Counted from the stretch's first letter, positions 32,854-42,347 are shown. The stretch: 64,000 bases of DNA from Streptomyces broussonetiae (GCF_009796285.1 NZ_CP047020.1:1798001-1862000), one strand, 5' to 3'. The notes: generated by a model not told the origin, from the letters alone. A program made the numbers and translations.

Positions 32854-33981
32854 TCATGGTCGCGTTTCGCCGATCACCCGTACAGCGCGTTCGATCTCCG
32901 CCCCGGACAGGTCGGCGCGGGCGGTCAGCCTCAACCGTGAGATGCCGTCGGGCACGGAAGGAGGACGGAAGCAGCCCACGGCCAGCCCTGCCGTACGGCA
33001 GTCGGCCGCCCAGCGCACCGCCTGCTCCGGGGACGGAGCCCGCACGGAGACCACCGCGGCGTCCGGACGTACCGCCTCCAGACCCGCGGCGGTCAGCCGT
33101 GCGTGCAGTTCCGCGGCCACCTCACGGGCGCGCGCCGCGCGCTCGGGCTCCCGCACGAGCAGCCGCAGCGCCGACAGGGCCGCACCGGCCGCCGCCGGAG
33201 CCAGACCCGTGTCGAAGATGAAGGTGCGGGCCGCGTTGACCAGGTGGTCGATCACCCGCGCCGGTCCCAGCACCACGCCGCCCTGACTGCCCAGCGACTT
33301 GGACAGGGTGGCCGTGACCACCACGTCCGCGGCGCCCGCGAGCCCGGCCGCATGCGGCGCGCCCCGGCCCCCGTCGCCCAGCACCCCGAGCCCGTGCGCG
33401 TCGTCCACGACCAGCCCGGCGCCGTACTCCCGGCAGGCCTCGGCCAGCTCGGCCAGGGGTGCCGCGTCGCCGTCCACGGAGAACACGGTGTCGGATACGA
33501 CGATCGCCTCGCCCTCGTGCGTACCCAGCGCCTTGCGCACCGCCTCGGGATCCGCGTGCCCGACGACCTGCCGGCCGCCCCGGGCGAGCCGGCAGCCGTC
33601 GATGAGCGAGGCGTGGTTGCCTGCGTCGGAGACGATCAGCGAGCCGTGCGGGCCGAGCGCCGTGACCGCGGCCAGGTTCGCGGCGTAGCCGGAGGAGAAG
33701 ACCAGTGCCGTCTCGACACCGCAGAACGCGGCCAGCTCGCCCTCCAGCTCGGTGTGCAGCTCGGTGGTGCCGGTGACGAGCCGGGAGCCGGTGGACCCGC
33801 CGCCCCAGGTCCGGGCGGCCCGGGCCGCCCCCTCGGTGACCTCGGGGTGGTGGGCGAGGCCCAGGTAGTCGTTGCTCGCCAGATCCAGCAGCGGCGAGTC
33901 GGCGGGCCGCGGGCGCAGGGTCCGTACGAGTCCGGCGCGGCGGCGCGCCTCGGCCTGGTCGTCGATCCAGCCGAACGCCAT
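32854..33981 (-). CDS. bioF: 8-amino-7-oxononanoate synthase
   Basis: A 375-residue PLP enzyme that condenses pimeloyl thioester with alanine in biotin synthesis. The PLP lysine is in ATLSKSLGSQGG. SNDYLGLAHHPEV, GSTGSRLVTGTTELH and VVDDAHGLGVLG are family motifs for cofactor binding and the small-substrate pocket. It is divergent from bioB across a 147-base gap with inverted repeats. bioBAD on the plus strand completes the late pathway. No bioC/bioH or bioI is seen, so the pimeloyl source lies elsewhere. Confidence 0.95.
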   Translation of the reverse strand: MAFGWIDDQAEARRRAGLVRTLRPRPADSPLLDLASNDYLGLAHHPEVTEGAARAARTWGGGSTGSRLVTGTTELHTELEGELAAFCGVETALVFSSGYAANLAAVTALGPHGSLIVSDAGNHASLIDGCRLARGGRQVVGHADPEAVRKALGTHEGEAIVVSDTVFSVDGDAAPLAELAEACREYGAGLVVDDAHGLGVLGDGGRGAPHAAGLAGAADVVVTATLSKSLGSQGGVVLGPARVIDHLVNAARTFIFDTGLAPAAAGAALSALRLLVREPERAARAREVAAELHARLTAAGLEAVRPDAAVVSVRAPSPEQAVRWAADCRTAGLAVGCFRPPSVPDGISRLRLTARADLSGAEIERAVRVIGETRP

Positions 33982-34042
33982 GGGTCCTCCGGGGCTTTTG
34001 TAGGTAGCGGACAGACCCTAGCGGTACGGCCGCCCACCCGAG

Positions 34043-34070
34043 GTGTGGCAATACCCACACGGTGAACCGT
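34043..34070. promoter_or_regulatory. overlapping inverted repeats in the bioF-bioB divergent region
   Basis: GTGTGG-CAATAC-CCACAC (34043-34060) overlaps ACGGT-GA-ACCGT (34059-34070). Both lie between the two bio starts, 59-86 bases before bioB. Neither matches the BioQ consensus I recall (TGAAC-N3-GTTCA). A biotin-responsive repressor site is a reasonable guess. Confidence 0.4.
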
Positions 34071-34128
34071 CTCCGTTGTGCAAACTCTCCTTGGCCCGGG
34101 GCGGTCCCGTAGGACAGGATCGGGCCTC

Positions 34129-35337
34129 ATGGACCTGCTGAACACGCTGGTGGACAAGGGGCTTCGGCGCGAGCTGCCGACCCGCGAGGAAGCGCTCGCC
34201 GTACTGGCCACCTCCGACGACGACCTGCTCGATGTGGTGACCGCGGCCGGGAAGGTGCGCCGGCACTGGTTCGGGCGACGGGTGAAACTCAACTATCTGG
34301 TCAACCTCAAGTCGGGCCTGTGCCCCGAGGACTGCTCCTACTGTTCCCAGCGGCTCGGCTCCGACACCGGCATCCTCAAGTACACCTGGCTGAAGCCGGA
34401 CGAGGCCTCACGGGCCGCGGCGGCCGGGCTGGCCGGCGGCGCGAAGCGCGTCTGTCTGGTGGCCTCCGGCCGCGGTCCGACCGACCGTGACGTGGACCGG
34501 GTGGCCGGCACCATCCAGGCGATCAAGGAGCAGAACGAGGGCGTCGAGGTGTGCGCCTGCCTCGGGCTCCTCTCCGACGGCCAGGCCGAGCGGCTGCGCG
34601 CGGCGGGCGCGGACGCCTACAACCACAACCTCAACACGTCCGAGGAGACGTACGCGGACATCACCACCACCCACACCTACGCCGATCGGGTGGACACGGT
34701 GAACAAGGCGCACGCGGCCGGTCTGTCCGCCTGCTCCGGGCTGATCGCGGGCATGGGCGAGACGGACGCGGATCTGGTCGACGTGGTCTTCTCGCTGCGC
34801 GAGCTGGACCCGGACTCGGTCCCGGTCAACTTCCTGATCCCGGTCGAGGGCACCCCGCTGGCCAAGGAGTGGAACCTCACCCCGCAGCGCTGCCTCAGGA
34901 TCCTCGCGATGGTGCGGTTCGTGTGCCCGGACGTCGAGGTGCGCATCGCGGGCGGCCGTGAGGTCCACCTGCGCACGATGCAGCCCCTCGCCCTGCACCT
35001 GGCCAACTCCATCTTCCTCGGCGACTACCTGACCACCGAGGGCCAGGCGGGCAAGGCCGACCTGGAGATGATCGCGGACGCCGGGTTCGAGGTGGAGGGC
35101 GCCGGCCAGGTGACGCTGCCGGAGCACCGGGCCACCGCGGCCCGGGGCGGCTGCGGGGGGCACGAGAGCGCCGGGTGCGGGTCGCACGAGGGTTCCGGAT
35201 GCGGCTCCGTCTGTGGCTCGCACGAGGGGGCCGACGCCTGCGGTACGGCCACGGCTCCCGCCCCTGCCGAGCCGCGCACCGACCTGGTCGCCGTACGCCG
35301 CCGCGGCGCCGGAACGGACCTCGCGCCCAATGCCTGA
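34129..35337 (+). CDS. bioB: biotin synthase with Cys/His-rich C-terminal tail
   Basis: A 402-residue radical-SAM enzyme that inserts sulfur into dethiobiotin. The 4Fe-4S triad is C65, C69, C72 in [10 protein letters not shown]. Ligands of the 2Fe-2S cluster are in [15 protein letters not shown] and SACSGLIAG, with the Arg in [10 protein letters not shown]. Typical BioB is near 330-350 residues. Here about 55 more follow, containing five Cys and three His in Gly-rich [12 protein letters not shown] repeats (about 340-375). This may be a metal or cluster reservoir. The ATG at 34129 is preferred over 34078. The stop overlaps bioA by 8 bases. Confidence 0.95.
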   Translation: MDLLNTLVDKGLRRELPTREEALAVLATSDDDLLDVVTAAGKVRRHWFGRRVKLNYLVNLKSGLCPEDCSYCSQRLGSDTGILKYTWLKPDEASRAAAAGLAGGAKRVCLVASGRGPTDRDVDRVAGTIQAIKEQNEGVEVCACLGLLSDGQAERLRAAGADAYNHNLNTSEETYADITTTHTYADRVDTVNKAHAAGLSACSGLIAGMGETDADLVDVVFSLRELDPDSVPVNFLIPVEGTPLAKEWNLTPQRCLRILAMVRFVCPDVEVRIAGGREVHLRTMQPLALHLANSIFLGDYLTTEGQAGKADLEMIADAGFEVEGAGQVTLPEHRATAARGGCGGHESAGCGSHEGSGCGSVCGSHEGADACGTATAPAPAEPRTDLVAVRRRGAGTDLAPNA

Positions 35338-36610
35338 CCTGTCGGTGGACGAGCTGCTGGCCCTGGACCGGCAGCACGTCTGGCACCCCTACGGGCCCAT
35401 GCCAGGTCGGCAGGAACCGCTCGTCGTGGCGTCGGCGAGCGGGGTGCGCCTCCGACTGGCGGACGGATCCGGCGAGTTGGTCGACGGCATGTCGTCCTGG
35501 TGGTCGGCGATCCACGGCTACAACCACCCGGTCCTCAACGAGGCCGCGCACCGGCAGCTGGCGCGGATGAGCCATGTGATGTTCGGCGGGCTCACCCACG
35601 AGCCCGCCGTACGGCTCGCAAAGCTCCTTGTCGACATGTCGCCCGACGGTCTGGAGCATGTCTTCCTGGCGGACTCCGGCTCGGTGTCGGTCGAGGTCGC
35701 CGCGAAGATGTGCCTGCAGTACTGGCGCTCGCTCGGCCGCCCCGCGAAGCGGCGCCTGCTGACCTGGCGCGGCGGGTACCACGGCGACACCTGGACCCCG
35801 ATGTCGGTGTGCGACCCCGAGGGCGGGATGCACGAGCTGTGGTCCGGAGTGCTGCCCCGCCAGGTCTTCGCGGACGCGCCGCCCCCGCGGTACGAGGAGT
35901 CGTACGCCGAGCATCTGCGCGAGCTGATCGCCCGGCACGCGGACGAGCTGGCCGCGGTGATCGTGGAGCCGGTGGTGCAGGGCGCCGGAGGGATGCGTTT
36001 CCACTCCCCCGACTATCTGCGGGTGCTGCGCGAGGCGTGCGACGCACACGACGTCCTGCTGGTGTTCGACGAGATCGCCACCGGCTTCGGCCGTACCGGC
36101 GCGCTGTTCGCGGCGGACCACGCGGCCGTCACCCCGGATGTCATGTGCGTGGGCAAGGCGCTGACCGGCGGCTATCTGACGATGGCGGCGACGCTGTGCA
36201 CCGCGCGGGTCGCCGACGGCATCTCGCGGGGCGAGGTGCCGGTGCTCGCGCACGGCCCGACGTTCATGGGCAACCCGCTGGCGGCGGCCGTGGCCTGTGC
36301 CTCGGTCGAGCTGCTGCTGGGGCAGGACTGGCTGTCGGAGGTCAAGCGGATCGAGACGGGGCTGCGCGAGGGGCTGGCGCCGGCCCTCGGGGCCCCCGGC
36401 GTGCGGGACGTCCGGGTCCTCGGCGCCATCGGGGTGGTCCAGCTCGACCACGAGGTGGACATGAAGGCCGCCACGGACGCCGCCGTGCGCGAGGGCGTGT
36501 GGCTGCGGCCGTTCCGTGACCTGGTCTACACGATGCCGCCGTACGTCACCTCGGACGAGGACGTGGCACGGATCGCGCGCGCGGTGTGCGCCGCGGCGCG
36601 GGAGGGATGA
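35330..36610 (+). CDS. bioA: adenosylmethionine--8-amino-7-oxononanoate aminotransferase
   Basis: A 426-residue class III PLP aminotransferase that uses S-adenosylmethionine as amino donor to make 7,8-diaminononanoate. The early HVWHPYGPM and [14 protein letters not shown] are BioA substrate-site motifs. The PLP lysine is in [17 protein letters not shown], and the metal-like Asp is in [15 protein letters not shown]. It overlaps bioB by 8 bases and is followed by bioD one base after its stop. The length is standard. Confidence 0.95.
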   Translation: MPDLSVDELLALDRQHVWHPYGPMPGRQEPLVVASASGVRLRLADGSGELVDGMSSWWSAIHGYNHPVLNEAAHRQLARMSHVMFGGLTHEPAVRLAKLLVDMSPDGLEHVFLADSGSVSVEVAAKMCLQYWRSLGRPAKRRLLTWRGGYHGDTWTPMSVCDPEGGMHELWSGVLPRQVFADAPPPRYEESYAEHLRELIARHADELAAVIVEPVVQGAGGMRFHSPDYLRVLREACDAHDVLLVFDEIATGFGRTGALFAADHAAVTPDVMCVGKALTGGYLTMAATLCTARVADGISRGEVPVLAHGPTFMGNPLAAAVACASVELLLGQDWLSEVKRIETGLREGLAPALGAPGVRDVRVLGAIGVVQLDHEVDMKAATDAAVREGVWLRPFRDLVYTMPPYVTSDEDVARIARAVCAAAREG

Positions 36611-36611
36611 C

Positions 36612-37328
36612 ATGCCGGTACTGGTGATCACAGGAACGGGCACGGAGGTCGGCAAGACCGTCACCACGGCCGCCGTCGCCGCCGCGGCGCTCGCGGCGGG
36701 ACGTTCGGTGGCCGTGCTGAAGGCCGCGCAGACGGGCGTACGGCCGGACGAGCGGGGGGACGCCGACGAGGTCGCGCGGCTCGCGGGACCGGTCACCGCC
36801 GCCGAACTGGCCCGCTTTCCCGAGCCGTTGGCACCGGGCACGGCGGCCCGGCGGGCCGGGATGGCGCCGGTACGCCCGCAGGAGGTGGCCGACCGGGCGG
36901 CCAAGCTGGCCACCGAGCACGATCTGGTGCTCGTCGAGGGGGCGGGCGGGCTGCTCGTCCGGTTCGACGCGGTCGGCGGCACGCTGGCGGACGTGGCGCG
37001 GCTGCTCGACGCGCCGGTGCTGCTGGTGGCCTCGGCCGGGCTCGGCACGCTGAACACCACGGAGCTGTCGGCCCGTGAACTGCGGCGACGGGAACTGGAG
37101 TTGGCCGGCGTGGTGATCGGCAGCTGGCCCGGCTCCCCCGGCCTCGCCGACCGCTGCAACGTGGCCGACCTGCCGGAGGTCGCGGCGGCTCCGCTGCTCG
37201 GCGCGCTTCCCGCCGGGGCGGGCAGCCTGCCTCCCCGCGAGTTCCGCTCGGCGGCGCCGGGGTGGCTGGCGCCGCGACTGGACGGGACATGGGATGCGGA
37301 GGCGTTCGGGGTACGGGTGGCGCCGTAG
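36612..37328 (+). CDS. bioD: dethiobiotin synthetase
   Basis: A 238-residue ATP-dependent carboxylase that closes the ureido ring of dethiobiotin. The P-loop is VITGTGTEVGKTVTTAA. KAAQTGVRPDERGDADE carries the substrate lysine and switch aspartates, and LVLVEGAGGLLVRFD is the catalytic Glu region. It starts one base after the bioA stop. With bioB and bioA it forms a tight operon. Confidence 0.95.
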   Translation: MPVLVITGTGTEVGKTVTTAAVAAAALAAGRSVAVLKAAQTGVRPDERGDADEVARLAGPVTAAELARFPEPLAPGTAARRAGMAPVRPQEVADRAAKLATEHDLVLVEGAGGLLVRFDAVGGTLADVARLLDAPVLLVASAGLGTLNTTELSARELRRRELELAGVVIGSWPGSPGLADRCNVADLPEVAAAPLLGALPAGAGSLPPREFRSAAPGWLAPRLDGTWDAEAFGVRVAP

Positions 37329-37457
37329 GCGGAGCAGGCGCAGGTCGTCGTCCGAGTGCGGCTGCGCAGTGGCCGGTCACGCGGTTCCCGCGCCCTGGGG
37401 GAGTTGCCGGCGGCGTCGGGGGGACAATCACCGTAGGAATGTCCTCCGGGAGGTGCC

Positions 37458-38150
37458 ATGCGACTGATGTCGGCCGGGTCTGCCAAGGTCACGCCGAGCC
37501 CCGTCCACCATCCGGTGTTCGCCCGCTTCTACGCCCGGATCAGCGTGGGCGCAGAGACCCGGTTCGGGATGGCCGGGGTGCGGGAGCGGCTGCTCGCCGG
37601 GTTGTCGGGGCGGGTGATCGAGGTCGGCGCGGGCAACGGGCTGAACTTCGCGCACTATCCGGCGGCCGTCGCCGAGGTCGTCGCCATCGAACCGGAGCCG
37701 CTGCTGAGGCAGTTGGCGCTGGAGGCGGCCCTGCGCGCCCAGGTACCGGTGGACGTGGTGCCGGGCGCGGCGGAGGCACTGCCGGTCAAGAGCGAGGCCT
37801 TCGACGCGGTGGTGCTGTCGCTCGTGCTGTGCAGCGTACGGGACGTGGCCCGGGCGCTGGGCGAGGTACGACGGGTGCTCCGGCCCGGCGGCGAGGTGCG
37901 GTTCTTCGAGCACGGGCGGGGTGGCGGCCGGGTGATGACCCTGACTCAGCAGGCCCTGGACCGCACGGTGTGGCCCGCGCTGTTCGGCGGCTGTCACGTG
38001 GCCCGCGAGCCGGTCGCCGCACTGCGCGAGGCGGGGTTCGAACTCGGGCCGTACCAGAAGCTGTTGCTGCCCAAGACGGGTCTGAGGACGCCCACGTCGT
38101 TCGCCACGCTGGGCGTCGCCTGGCGGCCGGGAGAGCCGGAGGCCCGCTGA
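37458..38150 (+). CDS. class I SAM-dependent methyltransferase
   Basis: A 230-residue methyltransferase resembling the METTL7/UbiE-like Methyltransf_11 group. Motif I is VIEVGAGNGLNFAHYP, motif II VAIEPEP and motif IV FDAVVLSLVLCSV. The post-I region VRRVLRPGGEVRFFEHG is typical. There is no signal peptide. The 129-base gap after bioD contains a GGGAGG ribosome site just before the ATG. It is not obviously part of the biotin pathway: it does not resemble BioC beyond the common fold, though a BioC role cannot be excluded because no other bioC is visible. Substrate unknown. Confidence 0.8.
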   Translation: MRLMSAGSAKVTPSPVHHPVFARFYARISVGAETRFGMAGVRERLLAGLSGRVIEVGAGNGLNFAHYPAAVAEVVAIEPEPLLRQLALEAALRAQVPVDVVPGAAEALPVKSEAFDAVVLSLVLCSVRDVARALGEVRRVLRPGGEVRFFEHGRGGGRVMTLTQQALDRTVWPALFGGCHVAREPVAALREAGFELGPYQKLLLPKTGLRTPTSFATLGVAWRPGEPEAR

Positions 38151-38183
38151 CGGGGGCGTGACGGGGAGGCGCGGGGCGCGCGC

Positions 38184-38558
38184 TCAGATGCTCCAGCGGC
38201 GCAGCTCCCGCGCGATCGCCTCCACGTCGGCCGCACCGTCCTTCACCAGCCGGGCGAGGTCGCGCACCTGCTCGGCCGTCGTGACGACCTTCACACCGCT
38301 GGCAACCAGGTATGCGTAGGCGACCGCCGAGGCGAACAGCGTGTTGGAGCGCTCCAGCGCCGGTACGTGGATCAGCAGCTGGAGCAGGGACGCGGCGCGG
38401 GTGTGCGGATCGTCGTAGACGGGCACGCCGAATATCTCGGCCCGGTGCCGGGCGACGGCGGCGATCAGCGCGCCCCAGTCGCTGACCTGCGGGTCCCCGG
38501 GCGTCCGTTGTTCGGCGAGCATGAGCAGCCAGGCGAGGTCGATGCTGAACTCGTTCAA
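38184..38558 (-). CDS. Fic/Doc-like toxin of a type II toxin-antitoxin pair
   Basis: A 124-residue protein resembling Streptomyces proteins annotated as 'fic family toxin-antitoxin toxin component'. Visible blocks are LAWLLMLAEQRTPGDPQVSDWG, LLQLLIHVPALERSNTLFASAVAYAYL and the basic-acidic C-terminus. The Fic core HPFxxGNKR is degenerate here: HVPALERSNTLFA keeps the His but lacks the GNxR phosphate loop, so classical AMP or phosphate transfer is doubtful. The start is taken as TTG at 38558, 4 bases after the antitoxin stop, since no ATG or GTG fits the frame. Paired with the RHH gene upstream. Confidence 0.7.
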   Translation of the reverse strand: MNEFSIDLAWLLMLAEQRTPGDPQVSDWGALIAAVARHRAEIFGVPVYDDPHTRAASLLQLLIHVPALERSNTLFASAVAYAYLVASGVKVVTTAEQVRDLARLVKDGAADVEAIARELRRWSI

Positions 38559-38562
38559 GGGA

Positions 38563-38808
38563 TCAGCGGCCGTCCTCGCTGCCGGAGCCGGTGCCACGGG
38601 TATCGGTCAGCTCCTCGGCGAACACGGTCTCGTACTGCTTCATGAAGTCGGCGGCGGCCTCCACGAACGTCCGCCCGGCCTCGCCTGTGTCCTGTCTGAC
38701 CAGCTCTTCGATATAGCGGTTGACGCTGATGCCACGGGCCAGGGCACGTTCGCGGGCCGCGCGGGCGGTGCCTTCGTCCACGCGTACGTTCAGCTGGGTC
38801 TTCGCCAT
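38563..38808 (-). CDS. ribbon-helix-helix antitoxin
   Basis: An 81-residue antitoxin. The N-terminal AKTQLNVRVDEGTARAARERALARGISVNRYIEELV is a ribbon-helix-helix DNA-binding unit. The acidic, flexible C-terminus is where toxin would be bound. It is translated just ahead of the Fic-like toxin, so the order antitoxin-toxin is classical. Autorepression is expected from the fold. The promoter should lie in 38809-38926. Confidence 0.82.
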   Translation of the reverse strand: MAKTQLNVRVDEGTARAARERALARGISVNRYIEELVRQDTGEAGRTFVEAAADFMKQYETVFAEELTDTRGTGSGSEDGR

Positions 38809-38926
38809 ACCTCGAAGCTAGCGCCGAGATGCTAGCAACGGCAAGGGCGCACGGAACCGGTGCGCCCGGCGGGACTGTCCCTTACGCTCGCCCGGGACGG
38901 GCGGTTCAGGCGACCGGGAGGCGGTC

Positions 38927-39769
38927 TTGTCCACACCTGCTGCACAGCACGTGCCGGGCCGCGCACCGGACGGCGGGATCGCGACCCGCGCCCGCGGGCT
39001 GACCAAGGCCTACGGCTCCGGCGAGACGGCCGTACGCGCCCTGGACGCGGTGGACGTGGACATCACGCGCGGCCGGTTCACGGCCGTGATGGGACCTTCG
39101 GGGTCCGGGAAGTCCACGCTGATGCACTGTCTGGCGGGGCTCGACACCGTGTCGGCCGGACAGGTGTGGCTCGGTGACACCGAGATCACCGGGCTGAAGG
39201 AGCGGGAGCTGACCCGGCTGCGGCGGGACCGGATCGGGTTCATGTTCCAGTCGTTCAACCTCATCCCGACGCTCACGGCCGCCGAGAACATCACGCTGCC
39301 GATGGCCATCGCGGGCCGCAAACCGGATGAGAAGTGGCTGGACCAGGTGATCGACAGGCTCGGCCTGCGGGACCGTCTGACGCATCGGCCCGCGCAGCTC
39401 TCCGGCGGCCAGCAGCAACGGGTCGCGTGCGCGCGGGCGCTGGCCTCGCGTCCGGAGCTGATCTTCGCCGACGAGCCGACCGGCAATCTGGACTCGCGGG
39501 CCGGCCTGGAGGTGCTGGGCTTTCTGCGCGGTGCGGTGGACGATCTCGGGCAGACTGTCGTCATGGTCACCCATGACCCCGGCGCCGCCGCCCACTCCGA
39601 CCTGGTGCTCTTCCTTGCGGACGGACGGATCGTGGACGAGATGGCACGGCCCACGGCGGACGCCGTACTGGAACGGATGCGCGTCCTTGCCGGGGGGAAC
39701 CCCCAGACCCCCGGTTCCGACATCGTGCAGGAACGGCTCGGCGACGGCCGCGCCGCCCAGGAGGACTGA
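38927..39769 (+). CDS. ABC transporter ATP-binding protein (MacB/LolD-like)
   Basis: A 280-residue ATPase. Walker A is GPSGSGKSTLMH (about residues 56-67), signature LSGGQQQRVACARAL, Walker B ELIFADEPTGNLDS and switch His VTHDP. FNLIPTLTAAENITLPM is the Q-loop stretch typical of FtsX-type exporters. The frame starts with TTG at 38927 behind GGGAGGCGG. The C-terminus has a 35-residue extension. A large FtsX-like permease follows 4 bases later, so the pair is an exporter of the MacB/LolCDE class. Substrate unknown. Confidence 0.93.
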   Translation: MSTPAAQHVPGRAPDGGIATRARGLTKAYGSGETAVRALDAVDVDITRGRFTAVMGPSGSGKSTLMHCLAGLDTVSAGQVWLGDTEITGLKERELTRLRRDRIGFMFQSFNLIPTLTAAENITLPMAIAGRKPDEKWLDQVIDRLGLRDRLTHRPAQLSGGQQQRVACARALASRPELIFADEPTGNLDSRAGLEVLGFLRGAVDDLGQTVVMVTHDPGAAAHSDLVLFLADGRIVDEMARPTADAVLERMRVLAGGNPQTPGSDIVQERLGDGRAAQED

Positions 39770-39773
39770 CCCG

Positions 39774-42347
39774 GTGCTCAAGGCGACCCTGAGGAGTTTC
39801 CTCGCGCACAAGGGGCGGCTCGCGCTGTCCGCGCTGGCCGTGATCCTGTCCGTGGCGTTCGTCGCGGGCAGCCTGATCTTCTCCGACACCGTCACCCGTA
39901 CCTTCGACCGGCTGTTCGCCTCCACGGCCGCCGATGTGACCGTGGAACCCCAGCAGGACCTCAAGTCCCCGGTGCCGGGCGGCACGGTGCAGACCGTGCC
40001 CGCCGCGCTGCGGGACCGGGTGGCGCGGGTGGCCGGGGTCGCGGCGGCCCGCGCGGACGTCAAGGTACAGAACGTCGTGGTCGTCGACCGGCACGACAAG
40101 TCGGTCGGGCCGACCACCGGCGCCCCCACCATCGCCACCACCTGGTACGTCAGCGACCGCTCACCGGTGGAACTGACCTCCGGTCACCCACCGCACGGTG
40201 CGGGCGAGGCGCTGCTTGACGCCGACACGGCCGGCAAGAAGCATGTGCGGATCGGCGACACACTGACGGTGCAGGCCCAGCCGGGCACGTTCCGGGTCCG
40301 GGTCGTCGGGATCGCCACGTTCACCACGACCAACCCGGGCGCCGCCCTGGTCTTCCTGGACCCGGCGGTGGCGGGCCGCGAGCTGCTCGGCTCCCAGACG
40401 CTGGCGACCAGCATCTCGGCGGACGCGGTCAGGGGCGTGTCCGACGTGGAACTCAAGCGAAGGATCGGCGCGGCGGTCGGCACCGGCACCGGCCGCTACG
40501 ACCTCAAGACCGCCCGCGAGCAGGCCAAGTCGGCGGCGGCCAGCCTCGGCACGTTCCTGGACGTGATCAAGTACGTGATGCTGGGCTTCGCCGGTGTCGC
40601 GCTGCTCGTCGGCGTGTTCCTCATCGTCAACACCTTCTCCATGCTGATCGCCCAACGCACCCGTGAACTGGGCCTGTTGCGGGCCCTGGGCGCGGACCGG
40701 CGGCAGGTGCGGCGCTCGGTACTCACCGAGGCGGCGCTGCTCGGGCTGGTCGGCTCGACACTCGGCCTCGGCGCCGGGATCGGGCTGGCGCTGGGGCTGA
40801 TCCGGCTGATGAGTGCGTTCGGGATGAACCTCAAGGCCACGGAGATGGCCGTCGGCTGGGGGACGCCCGTGGCCGCCTACGTCGTCGGGCTCGGCGTCAC
40901 CTTCGTGGCGGCCTATCTGCCCGCGCGGCGGGCGGCGGCGGTCTCGCCGATGGCCGCGCTGGCCGACGCCGAGGTCGCTGGTGTGGGCAAGCCGCTCAAG
41001 GTGCGGGCGATCGTCGGCGCAGTGCTGGGGGCGGCCGGGGCGGCGACGCTGGCCGGGTGCGCGGCGGCCACGAGGACCGCGCAGGCGGCCTCGCTGCTGG
41101 GCGTCGGCGTGGCCCTGACGCTGATCGCGACCGTGGTCGCCGGACCGCTGCTGGTGCGGCCGGTGATCCGGGTGCTGGGCGCGGCGTTCCCCGCGCTGTT
41201 CGGCCCGGTCGGCCGCATGAGCCAGCGCAATGCCCTGCGCAATCCGCGCCGTACCGGCGCCACGGCCGCCGCGCTCATGGTGGGCCTGGCCCTGGTCGGC
41301 GGGATGTCAGTGGCGAGCGCGTCGATGTCGGCGTCGTTCGACCGGCAGATCGACCGGACGCTCGGTGCCGACTTCGTCGTCCAGAACACCAACTTCACCC
41401 CGTTCACGAAGGAGGTACGAAACGTCGTGGCCGCGACGCGCGGCGTTGGGCTCGTCGTCCAGCAGCGGCTCACCCCGCTCGCCGTACGGCTGCCGAACGG
41501 GGACCGTGTCGAGACGTCCGCCGGCGCGTACGGCCCCGGACTGGACGACGTCGCGCACATCACCTACACACGGGGAGGTTCGGCGGCGGCGCTGGCGGAC
41601 GGGCATCTCGCGATGGACGCCGGTTTCGCCAAGGACCACGGTGTACGGATCGGCAGCGTCCTGCCGGTCGAGTTCCCGGGCGGACGGCGCACCCGGCTGG
41701 CCGTCGGGGCGCTCACCGACCAGGAGACGGCGGACGGCTTCGGCACCCAGGGCGGCATCTACGTCGGCCTCGCCACCTTCGAGAAGTACGTGCCGAGCGG
41801 CCAGGACTCCGTGCTCTACGTCAACGCGGCCACCGGTACGACACCGCAGGACCTGCGCCCCCGTCTGGAGCGGGCGCTCAAGCCGTTCCCGCAGGTCCAG
41901 GTGCGCAACCAGTCCGACTACAAGCAGCTGGTGCACGACCAGATCGCCGTGTTGCTGTACCTGGTGTACGCGCTGCTCGCCCTGGCCATCGTCATCGCCG
42001 TGCTCGGGGTGGTCAACACCCTTGCCCTGTCCGTGGTGGAGCGGACCCGGGAGATCGGGCTGCTGCGCGCGATCGGGCTGGGACGGCGGCAGCTGCGGCG
42101 GATGATCCGGCTGGAGTCGGTGGTGATCGCGGTGTTCGGCGCGGTCCTCGGGCTGGCGCTGGGGCTGGTGTGGGGCGTGTGCATGCAGCGGGTGCTGGCC
42201 CTGCGTGGCCTGACGGCGCTCGCGATCCCCTGGGGCACGATCGTCGGGGTCGTGATCGGCGCGGCGGTGGTGGGAGTGGTGGCGGCACTGCTGCCGGCGC
42301 TGCGGGCGTCGCGCATGAACGTGCTCGCGGCGATCGCGCACGAGTGA
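39774..42347 (+). CDS. FtsX-like ABC transporter permease
   Basis: An 857-residue membrane protein. The start is GTG at 39774 behind GGAGG; the frame is open upstream only because it overlaps the ATPase gene. The first transmembrane helix is at about 17-37 (LALSALAVILSVAFVAGSLI). A periplasmic domain follows, then two FtsX cores: the first with helices around 265-380 and TRELGLLRALGADRRQVRRS, the second at the C-terminus with ERTREIGLLRAIGLGRRQLRR. This duplicated layout is usual for actinobacterial exporters of this class. It likely exports a lipid or peptide. Confidence 0.93.
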   Translation: MLKATLRSFLAHKGRLALSALAVILSVAFVAGSLIFSDTVTRTFDRLFASTAADVTVEPQQDLKSPVPGGTVQTVPAALRDRVARVAGVAAARADVKVQNVVVVDRHDKSVGPTTGAPTIATTWYVSDRSPVELTSGHPPHGAGEALLDADTAGKKHVRIGDTLTVQAQPGTFRVRVVGIATFTTTNPGAALVFLDPAVAGRELLGSQTLATSISADAVRGVSDVELKRRIGAAVGTGTGRYDLKTAREQAKSAAASLGTFLDVIKYVMLGFAGVALLVGVFLIVNTFSMLIAQRTRELGLLRALGADRRQVRRSVLTEAALLGLVGSTLGLGAGIGLALGLIRLMSAFGMNLKATEMAVGWGTPVAAYVVGLGVTFVAAYLPARRAAAVSPMAALADAEVAGVGKPLKVRAIVGAVLGAAGAATLAGCAAATRTAQAASLLGVGVALTLIATVVAGPLLVRPVIRVLGAAFPALFGPVGRMSQRNALRNPRRTGATAAALMVGLALVGGMSVASASMSASFDRQIDRTLGADFVVQNTNFTPFTKEVRNVVAATRGVGLVVQQRLTPLAVRLPNGDRVETSAGAYGPGLDDVAHITYTRGGSAAALADGHLAMDAGFAKDHGVRIGSVLPVEFPGGRRTRLAVGALTDQETADGFGTQGGIYVGLATFEKYVPSGQDSVLYVNAATGTTPQDLRPRLERALKPFPQVQVRNQSDYKQLVHDQIAVLLYLVYALLALAIVIAVLGVVNTLALSVVERTREIGLLRAIGLGRRQLRRMIRLESVVIAVFGAVLGLALGLVWGVCMQRVLALRGLTALAIPWGTIVGVVIGAAVVGVVAALLPALRASRMNVLAAIAHE

